A stretch of 64,000 nt of DNA from 40-80 sp040394775 (GTDB taxonomy: Bacteria > Bacteroidota > Bacteroidia > Flavobacteriales_D > Crocinitomicaceae), in the NCBI GenBank assembly GCA_040394775.1, contig JBEBRN010000007.1, forward strand, positions 5,568-69,567, written 5' to 3'. The notes beneath the pieces are model-generated. The model had not been told where the DNA came from. It ran no database searches and saw only the letters and a list, made by a program, of their open reading frames with translations. Position numbers and translations under genes: made by a program. Positions 59,418-64,000 of this stretch are shown here, piece after piece; position 1 is the first letter of the stretch; each line of letters starts with the position of its first letter.

Positions 59418-59812
59418 AAAACTATATTGTAAAGGCAGATAAAGTAACATCCACCACTGATAAAAAATATGCTATGTTTTGTGGCAGATGGCAACCACTT
59501 CATGACGGTCACAAATTCATCATTCAACGTGTATTAGACGAAGGCCAGAATGTCCTTATCTGTATTCGTGATGTGAAGCCTGATGACAAAAATCCATTTA
59601 CACCTGAGCAAGTTTTAGAGAATATCAACCAATATTATGCTTCTTTGATAAAAGAAGAGCGTATTAAAGCCATGATTATTCCAGACATTAGCAGCATCAA
59701 CTTTGGTCGTGGTGTTGGTTATGACATTATCGAACACCAAGTTCCAGAAGAAATCTCCAATATTTCAGCAACAAAAGTAAGAGAACAATTGCGTAAAGAA
59801 GGAAAGATCTAA
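59414..59812 (+). CDS. Nucleotidyltransferase of the cytidylyltransferase/NMN-adenylyltransferase fold
   Basis: This 132-residue protein carries the HxGH motif (H30-D-G-H33) in FCGRWQPLHDGHKFIIQR and the ISxTxxR-type motif ISATKVREQLR near the end, so it should attach an AMP or CMP to a phosphorylated substrate with release of pyrophosphate. VLICIRDVKPDDKNPFTPEQVLENINQYY is common in small stand-alone transferases of marine bacteria and phages. It overlaps the CysC-like kinase by four bases; a kinase then nucleotidyl transfer route to an activated small molecule is likely but its product is unknown. A decayed copy of its 3' end follows. Confidence 0.82.
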   Translation: MKNYIVKADKVTSTTDKKYAMFCGRWQPLHDGHKFIIQRVLDEGQNVLICIRDVKPDDKNPFTPEQVLENINQYYASLIKEERIKAMIIPDISSINFGRGVGYDIIEHQVPEEISNISATKVREQLRKEGKI

Positions 59813-59876
59813 TCTTATCTTTTTATCCGTAATATATCCGTTCTTAATTTGCTACCGAAGGTTACTTGTGAAAACA
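59700..59876. repeat. Copy A of a duplicated convergent-gene junction
   Basis: This holds the intact 3' end of the nucleotidyltransferase gene followed by AATATATCCG…TTGCTACCGAAGGTTACTTG, a degenerate version of the 3' tail (minus strand) of the T9SS type B gene at 60006. The whole block resembles 59891-60068 about 190 bp away. Confidence 0.7.
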
Positions 59877-59890
59877 ATTCAGAGGTCACA

Positions 59891-60068
59891 GCTTTCGTCG
59901 TGGCATTGGTTATGACATTATCGAACACCACATTCCAGAAGAAATTTAAGCAATTTCAGTATCGAGAATTAAAACAACAATTAACCGAAGAAGACCGCTT
60001 TAATCCTATCTTATTATCGTAATATATCCTTGTCTCAATTCGCTTCCGTAGGTTAACTTGTAAAAGTA
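59891..60068. repeat. Copy B of the duplicated junction, with a broken nucleotidyltransferase 3' end
   Basis: This starts with a decayed copy of the transferase tail (plus strand reads FRRGIGYDIIEHHIPEEI then stop, against FGRGVGYDIIEHQVPEEI in the gene) and runs into the intact 3' end of the T9SS gene. GTTATGACATTATCGAACAC is identical in both copies. Confidence 0.7.
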
Positions 60069-62681
60069 AACGCCATCTGCTAAGTCAACTCCTGATTTTT
60101 GGTCTTTTCCTTGGAAGACACCACCAGCAGATTCTTGTACCCAAACTCTATTTCCCCAACGATTGTAGATTTCAATCTTAAATGGTAGACAAGAACTGAA
60201 ATAGGCATTCATATCTAAGTAATCATTCTTACCATCTCCATTTGGGGTTATAACATTTGGAAAATCAGCTACTAATGGTACTAACTTACCAGCAATAGTC
60301 ATACTAATAACTGAAGCTTCACTCGGACATCCATTTACTTCGACATAAAGGGAATAGTCTCCCTGATTTTCATTATTAGCAATTAATGTATTTGTTCTAT
60401 TTGTACTTGAATAGTTCTGAGGACCTGACCAGAAATAACTTGCACCACTAATAGCATTACCACTAAAAGTAAAGTCATCGCCAGGACACTCCAAAGGAGA
60501 ATTAGAGGTAATTACTGGTGCGTCTGGATAAGCGTAAACTGTCACATCTTTCACTAGTGTATCTGCACATCCAGTTGCACTTGTAGCAATAAGAGAGACA
60601 GAATGATTGCCTCCTGTACCATAAGTTGTTGTCGGATTGGTTTGTGTCGAATTCTGACCATTTCCAAAAGCCCATTGGTAGCTTAATGCATTTCCATTAC
60701 CGATAGTAGTTGTGTTGTTAAAACTGATTACTTGATCAACACAAGCAGGAACGTAATCAAAATTTGCAACAGGTAATACATTCGCATCGACTGTTTTTGT
60801 AATCGTATCTTTACAATTATCTGGTGTTGTCACAATTAAAGTGACTGTATTTCCTGTTGGTTGAGATAGGGTTACCGTTGGACTTTCTACGCTACTTGTC
60901 TGACTATTTCCAAAATTCCAATTAGAAGATAATGAACTGTTATCTGGAGTTGTACTCGTATTTTGAAAAGTAATTTCTGGATTCACATTACAGTTAGCGT
61001 TATAAGTGAAGTTTGCTACAGGTTTTGCTAAGAGAGATACGTTTTTTATTACGGTATCTTTACATCCACCAGGAGAAGTAACCACTAAGGCCACTGACTT
61101 ATCTCCGAAGCTAGAGAACGTATTTTGAGGGTCATTCATGGTACTTGTTTGACCACTTCCAAAATTCCAATTAGAAGTAAGTGTTTCATTTCCTGGAATC
61201 GTGCTCTCATTGGTGAAATTCACCACCATATTTGCTTGGCATGCTGCGTCGCTTGAAAAATCAGCAGTTGGTTTATTATTGACCGTAATTACCACTGTAT
61301 CTTTTGTTTGACAGTTATAACGATCTGTTGTCGTAACATAGTAGTTGGTTGTTTGCATAGGTGCAACCGTCTGAGTTAATTGTGTGGAGCTGTTATCCCA
61401 TGCGTAAGTATAAGGAAACGAACCTAATATGGTAGAAAGCACCTTAATCGTTGTATCCTCTTCTTGGCACATTGTTATAGATGGTGTCACATTCGTAATC
61501 GGACAAAGATTCACTTCAATGACAGACATTGAATTATAACCGCCACATTTAAGGTCATTCCACGTTCCCGGATTAGAACCTCCAGGATAAATTTGTGTAC
61601 AGTCTTCATTACCAGAATTATTTGGTTCTCCAGGCGCCCAATTTGTGTAAACTATTGGAGATTGATCGTACCAGACAAAAGAACCTTCAACGGCTTCATC
61701 ATTAAAACCAATCCAAATAACTTCACCACTAGTATATCCTAAACGATTCAAATCAGTTAAGATACAGGCATTCTCAGCCGCCGATTGAATAGAAATAAGG
61801 TTAGAACCATAGGTCTGAGCAAATGATTGGGCTGCACTTCCAGACAAAAATTGAGGGTTCAAAAAATACATGGAACAATCATCCCAACATCCTATCAACT
61901 CTTTACATCCGGCATTTACAAAAGTACTTCTTATCAAGTCTACATCACAAGTGAAATCAGCATCAAAACATCCAACTGGATTATTACCAGCTTCACATGT
62001 ACATTGATCAAACAAATCAGAAATACCATCGTTATCCGTATCATTTGCATTTAAAGAATTTGCATCTGAAACAAGAAGTAGTCCATATGGGTTTCCACCT
62101 GAACCTCCAGAGGGTTCGTTATAAATCAAGACATCAATATAATTAATACCTACTACCCAAGGTCCAACAATGGTTATATTCAATTGAGACCCTATTGAAT
62201 AGCCTCCTCCAGAAATTCCAAGAGGACTTCCATTTAAAAATACATCTGTAATAAGATTGTCTACATAACCATTGAAAGTTAAAGTGTAGTTTCCAGGTTG
62301 AGTAACACTAAAACCATTACAGTCCGCAGGAAGATTCAGTTCTAAACGAAAGAAACGATATCCAGAAGCAGTGTTAGTGGCACAGTTAGCATCTTGTCCT
62401 GTAATCCAGTTTCCGTTATTCATTGGAGTAGGAAGAGTTGAGGGATCTACCCATGAACCTGGAGCACAGTTATTATTAATTAAAGCAGGCGTATAAACTG
62501 CACTACTTGGATCTGCAGGCTGTGAAGTGTACCATTGTGAACAGGTCCATAAAGGATCGTTCGCTCCAACAGTTCCTTGTCCAGTTGACAAAGTTGAAGG
62601 GTCTGGAAAAAGTTGTGCAAATGTAGTTGTTCCAAAGAAAAGAGCAACTAATAATAAGTAGTAGGGTTGTAGTGTTTTCAT
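60006..62681 (-). CDS. Giant secreted C-type-lectin/PKD protein with gliding-type T9SS (type B) domain
   Basis: This 891-residue protein has a signal peptide (MKTLQPYYLLLVALFFGTTTFAQ). The N-terminal ~230 residues form a beta-rich, probably carbohydrate-binding region. A C-type lectin-like domain follows (~260-395: SAAENACILTDLNRLG, EVIWIGFNDEAVEGSFVW, EPNNSGNEDCTQIYPGG, TWNDLKCGGYNSMSVIEV; EPN and WND are sugar/calcium motifs). Next are several PKD/Ig-like repeats (NWNFGSGQTS, NWNFGNSQTS, QWAFGNGQNS) and the gliding-motility-associated C-terminal domain (FPNVITPNGDGKNDYLDM…YNRWGNRVW…YKLTYGSELRQGYITIIR), a type B T9SS signal. It probably mediates surface adhesion. Confidence 0.92.
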   Translation of the reverse strand: MKTLQPYYLLLVALFFGTTTFAQLFPDPSTLSTGQGTVGANDPLWTCSQWYTSQPADPSSAVYTPALINNNCAPGSWVDPSTLPTPMNNGNWITGQDANCATNTASGYRFFRLELNLPADCNGFSVTQPGNYTLTFNGYVDNLITDVFLNGSPLGISGGGYSIGSQLNITIVGPWVVGINYIDVLIYNEPSGGSGGNPYGLLLVSDANSLNANDTDNDGISDLFDQCTCEAGNNPVGCFDADFTCDVDLIRSTFVNAGCKELIGCWDDCSMYFLNPQFLSGSAAQSFAQTYGSNLISIQSAAENACILTDLNRLGYTSGEVIWIGFNDEAVEGSFVWYDQSPIVYTNWAPGEPNNSGNEDCTQIYPGGSNPGTWNDLKCGGYNSMSVIEVNLCPITNVTPSITMCQEEDTTIKVLSTILGSFPYTYAWDNSSTQLTQTVAPMQTTNYYVTTTDRYNCQTKDTVVITVNNKPTADFSSDAACQANMVVNFTNESTIPGNETLTSNWNFGSGQTSTMNDPQNTFSSFGDKSVALVVTSPGGCKDTVIKNVSLLAKPVANFTYNANCNVNPEITFQNTSTTPDNSSLSSNWNFGNSQTSSVESPTVTLSQPTGNTVTLIVTTPDNCKDTITKTVDANVLPVANFDYVPACVDQVISFNNTTTIGNGNALSYQWAFGNGQNSTQTNPTTTYGTGGNHSVSLIATSATGCADTLVKDVTVYAYPDAPVITSNSPLECPGDDFTFSGNAISGASYFWSGPQNYSSTNRTNTLIANNENQGDYSLYVEVNGCPSEASVISMTIAGKLVPLVADFPNVITPNGDGKNDYLDMNAYFSSCLPFKIEIYNRWGNRVWVQESAGGVFQGKDQKSGVDLADGVYFYKLTYGSELRQGYITIIR

Positions 62682-62704
62682 ACTGTATCATAAAGTAAGA
62701 TTTC

Positions 62705-62712
62705 CAAATGTA
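62705..62712 (-). promoter_or_regulatory. -7 promoter element for the giant T9SS protein
   Basis: The minus strand reads TACATTTG, an 8/8 match to TAnnTTTG, 23 bp before the ATG at 62681. Confidence 0.6.
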
Positions 62713-62767
62713 AGAATTTTATTTAGTGTATAAGGATTTTTTTAATAGATATTGGCCTTTTCCTTCT

Positions 62768-62775
62768 TATATTTG
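62768..62775 (+). promoter_or_regulatory. -7 promoter element for coaE
   Basis: TATATTTG matches TAnnTTTG exactly and ends six bases before the coaE ATG, so the message is probably leaderless. It also rules out the TTG at 62752, which lies upstream of the promoter. Confidence 0.6.
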
Positions 62776-62781
62776 GTCAAT

Positions 62782-63360
62782 ATGAAGAGAATAGGTGTTA
62801 CTGGAGGACTTGGAAGTGGCAAGTCTTATATCTGTCAATTGATTGAAAAAATGGGCTATCCTGTTTTTTACACAGATATCGTTGCCAAAGATTGTATGAC
62901 AACTGACGCTACTTTAAAAGATCAAGTACAAAAATTAGTTGGAGAGAAAGCCTATTTTGAGGATGGCTCACTAAATCGAACCTATCTTTCTGCTATTATC
63001 TTTTCAGATAACGAAAAACGAAAAAAGGTAAATGAATACATTCACCCTGCTGTCTATCGTGCTTTTGATAAGTGGTGCGCCGAACAACAAAGTCTACTCG
63101 TATTTATCGAATCTGCTTTAATGATTGACACTGGATATTACAAAGAGTTGGATAGTATTATTCTAGTCGTTGCGGGAGAGAAGGAAAGGCTAGACCGTAT
63201 TGTAAAGCGAGATAATCATACATTGGAAGAGATCATAGCACGAATGGATGCTCAATCAGATGATGGGCATAAGAAACGCTTTGCGGATTATGTGATCGAT
63301 AATTCTAAAGGAAAAGATGTTATGGAGCAGTTGAAAGAGGTCTTACGGAAAATAAAATAG
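62782..63360 (+). CDS. coaE: Dephospho-CoA kinase
   Basis: This 192-residue cytosolic enzyme phosphorylates the ribose 3'-OH of dephospho-CoA with ATP, the last step of coenzyme A synthesis. The P-loop GGLGSGKS (8-15) opens the protein, YTDIVAKDCM is the CoA-binding lid region, and NEYIHPAVYRAFDKW and ERLDRIVKRDNHTLEEIIARMDAQ are typical CoaE segments. A TTG upstream would add ten residues, but it precedes the promoter. The gene ends next to a GC-rich palindrome. It is a single-gene unit. Confidence 0.95.
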   Translation: MKRIGVTGGLGSGKSYICQLIEKMGYPVFYTDIVAKDCMTTDATLKDQVQKLVGEKAYFEDGSLNRTYLSAIIFSDNEKRKKVNEYIHPAVYRAFDKWCAEQQSLLVFIESALMIDTGYYKELDSIILVVAGEKERLDRIVKRDNHTLEEIIARMDAQSDDGHKKRFADYVIDNSKGKDVMEQLKEVLRKIK

Positions 63361-63366
63361 TTGGGA

Positions 63367-63400
63367 CGAGTCGGGGCGAATTGCAATTCGCCCCGACTCG
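63367..63400. repeat. Perfect 34-bp GC-rich palindrome after coaE
   Basis: CGAGTCGGGGCGAATTG pairs exactly with its reverse complement, centred between 63383 and 63384. GCCCCGACT is repeated once just to its right. It lacks a T-run, so it is a poor intrinsic terminator, and it stands out from the AT-rich context. Confidence 0.75.
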
Positions 63401-63415
63401 CCCCGACTGCCCTAA

Positions 63416-63447
63416 CGAAAAAAGCACTTACATTTCTGTAAGTGCTT
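63416..63447 (-). terminator. Terminator of tRNA-like unit 1
   Basis: An 11-bp perfect stem (AAGCACTTACA / TGTAAGTGCTT) with a 4-nt loop; on the minus strand seven Ts follow. Confidence 0.85.
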
Positions 63448-63457
63448 CATTTTTAAG

Positions 63458-63557
63458 CTCCTCCTTCAGGATGCCGATATTCGGCACAGGCTTCGAACCT
63501 GAGACCCTCCCGACGAGCTTTGCTGTCGGGATGCCTATCCAACTAAGCTAAGGAGGA
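63458..63557 (-). tRNA. tRNA-like gene, unit 1 of 3 (tRNA-Arg-like, with palindromes in T loop and anticodon arm)
   Basis: The acceptor stem TCCTCCTT/AAGGAGGA and D arm GCTTAGTTGGATAGGC are tRNA-like; A after TTGG is a tRNA-Arg feature. The T stem TCAGG/CCTGA is intact, but the T loop holds 27 bases: TTCGAA, a 20-nt insert with a 6-bp hairpin (TGCCGA/TCGGCA), and T. Removing the insert leaves a normal T arm. The anticodon arm is a 7-bp palindrome (TCCCGAC/GTCGGGA) with a 10-nt loop, so no anticodon can be assigned. CCA is not encoded. A promoter and a terminator suggest expression. It may be a tRNA pseudogene, an RNA needing unusual processing, or a tRNA-derived small RNA. Confidence 0.5.
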
Positions 63558-63572
63558 ATCTGATTGCGAGTG

Positions 63573-63580
63573 CAAATATA
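63573..63580 (-). promoter_or_regulatory. -7 element of tRNA-like unit 1
   Basis: The minus strand reads TATATTTG followed by C, an exact TAnnTTTG match 15 bases before the RNA 5' end. Confidence 0.65.
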
Positions 63581-63601
63581 AATACACTAATAATGAGGAA
63601 T

Positions 63602-63631
63602 AAAAAAAGGGCTACATTTCTGTAACCCTTT
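63602..63631 (-). terminator. Terminator of tRNA-like unit 2
   Basis: The stem AAAGGGcTACA / TGTAaCCCTTT has one mismatch and a 4-nt loop; the minus strand continues into a T7 run. Confidence 0.8.
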
Positions 63632-63641
63632 GATTTTTAAG

Positions 63642-63741
63642 CTCCTCCTTCAAGATGCCGATATTCGGCACAGGCTTTGAACCTGAGACCCTCCCGACGA
63701 GCTTTGCTGTCGGGATGCCTATCCAACTAAGCTAAGGAGGA
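63642..63741 (-). tRNA. tRNA-like gene, unit 2 of 3
   Basis: This is a copy of unit 1 displaced by 184 bp, with two changes: T loop TTCAAA instead of TTCGAA, and T-stem 3' strand CTTGA instead of CCTGA, which still pairs with TCAGG through one G·U. The 20-nt palindromic insert and the 10-nt anticodon loop are identical. Retained pairing is compatible with selection on the tRNA-like fold, but two linked changes are weak evidence. Confidence 0.5.
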
Positions 63742-63756
63742 ATCTGATTGCGAGTG

Positions 63757-63764
63757 CAAATATA
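63757..63764 (-). promoter_or_regulatory. -7 element of tRNA-like unit 2
   Basis: The minus strand reads TATATTTG, as in unit 1, in an identical flanking context. Confidence 0.65.
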
Positions 63765-63785
63765 AATACACTAATAATGAGGAAT

Positions 63786-63815
63786 AAAAAAAGGGCTACA
63801 TTTCTGTAACCCTTT
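63786..63815 (-). terminator. Terminator of tRNA-like unit 3
   Basis: Same hairpin as unit 2 with a T7 run on the minus strand. Confidence 0.8.
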
Positions 63816-63825
63816 GATTTTTAAG

Positions 63826-63925
63826 CTCCTCCTTCAAGATGCCGATATTCGGCACAGGCTTTGAACCTGAGACCCTCCCGACGAGCTTTGCTGTCGGGAT
63901 GCCTATCCAACTAAGCTAAGGAGGA
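63826..63925 (-). tRNA. tRNA-like gene, unit 3 of 3
   Basis: This is identical to unit 2 as far as I can see, displaced by a further 184 bp. Beyond its promoter the sequence leaves the repeat (CGGATCATAACC), marking the edge of the array. It is the most upstream unit in the direction of transcription. Confidence 0.5.
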
Positions 63926-63940
63926 ATCTGATTGCGAGTG

Positions 63941-63948
63941 CAAATATA
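63941..63948 (-). promoter_or_regulatory. -7 element of tRNA-like unit 3
   Basis: The minus strand reads TATATTTG, an exact match, 15 bases before the RNA 5' end. The repeat unit ends just upstream of this element. Confidence 0.65.
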
Positions 63949-64000
63949 AATACGGATCATAACCAAAAGTTGGGGAGGAATTCTTAAATATTTCCGATTT

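Larger units (their letters stand above)
63416..63954 (-). repeat. Tandem array of three 184-bp units
   Basis: Each unit contains promoter, 100-nt tRNA-like RNA and terminator. Units 2 and 3 are near-identical; unit 1 differs in the T arm and has a different terminator sequence at its far end. Confidence 0.85.
63361..64000. other. Protein-free region with palindrome and three tRNA-like units
   Basis: From the coaE stop to the window edge there is no protein gene. The region holds a 34-bp GC-rich palindrome and three copies of a 184-bp unit, each with a promoter, a 100-nt tRNA-like RNA and a terminator on the minus strand. After the third unit only an AT-rich tail remains. Confidence 0.75.

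Noticed and set aside
63458..63557. Selenocysteine tRNA (because of the 100-nt length)
   Set aside because: The extra bases lie in the T loop and anticodon arm, not in a long variable arm, and there is no UCA anticodon in a normal loop.

Overview
The window reads as a piece of a low-GC chromosome from the Bacteroidota, most likely Flavobacteriales. The evidence is: several secreted proteins with type IX secretion (T9SS) C-terminal sorting domains, including one gliding-type (type B) domain; many upstream regions carrying the Bacteroidota -7 promoter element TAnnTTTG; few Shine-Dalgarno sequences; and short Bacteroidota-typical families such as SDR-type L-threonine dehydrogenase and compact homogentisate dioxygenase. 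There is no phage, plasmid, rRNA or CRISPR signal. The genus cannot be fixed from the sequence alone.

Layout. 1-19 kb: elaA (cut by the edge), acyl-CoA carboxylase beta subunit, gamma carbonic anhydrase, an Omp28/adhesin T9SS protein, O-methyltransferase, a lipoprotein, a large secreted PIG-L deacetylase, aspartate kinase, a T9SS protein, ClpB, a TonB-dependent receptor and a fibronectin-type T9SS protein. 18.6-26 kb: 3-hydroxyanthranilate dioxygenase, a methyltransferase, HemW, a thioredoxin, a MenE-like ligase, a J-domain protein, SmpB, a methyltransferase and a ZIP transporter. 26-30.4 kb: two tandem WG-repeat proteins. 30.4-44.8 kb: an RRM protein, an MFS exporter operon, small membrane and DinB proteins, a MORN protein, threonine dehydrogenase, the tyrosine-catabolic pair hmgA-hppD, an FkbM methyltransferase, azurin with a cytochrome-like membrane protein, a GT2 glycosyltransferase, an EamA transporter, a 365-bp element with inverted-repeat ends, and a MuiA-like protein. 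45-51 kb: six tandem paralogues of an unrecognised two-TM protein, a decayed gene, a YehS (DUF1456)-LytTR pair and a small protein with a five-residue repeat. 51.5-58.1 kb: four tandem ELWxxDGT-repeat T9SS proteins. 58-64 kb: a haem-type DUF3365 lipoprotein, a CysC-like kinase with a nucleotidyltransferase, a duplicated gene junction, a giant T9SS type B lectin/PKD protein, coaE, and three tandem tRNA-like genes whose T loop and anticodon arm carry palindromes.

The housekeeping genes are ordinary. The unusual feature is local duplication: WG x2, two-TM family x6, ELWxxDGT x4, tRNA-like x3 and a duplicated convergent 3' junction. The strongest candidates for something undescribed are the palindrome-invaded tRNA-like array, the six-gene two-TM/PH-like operon next to YehS-LytTR, and the inverted-repeat-bounded element. 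Where an upstream TTG or GTG would extend a reading frame, I chose the first plausible ATG and say so. Functions are assigned by motif recognition only; no database search was run.
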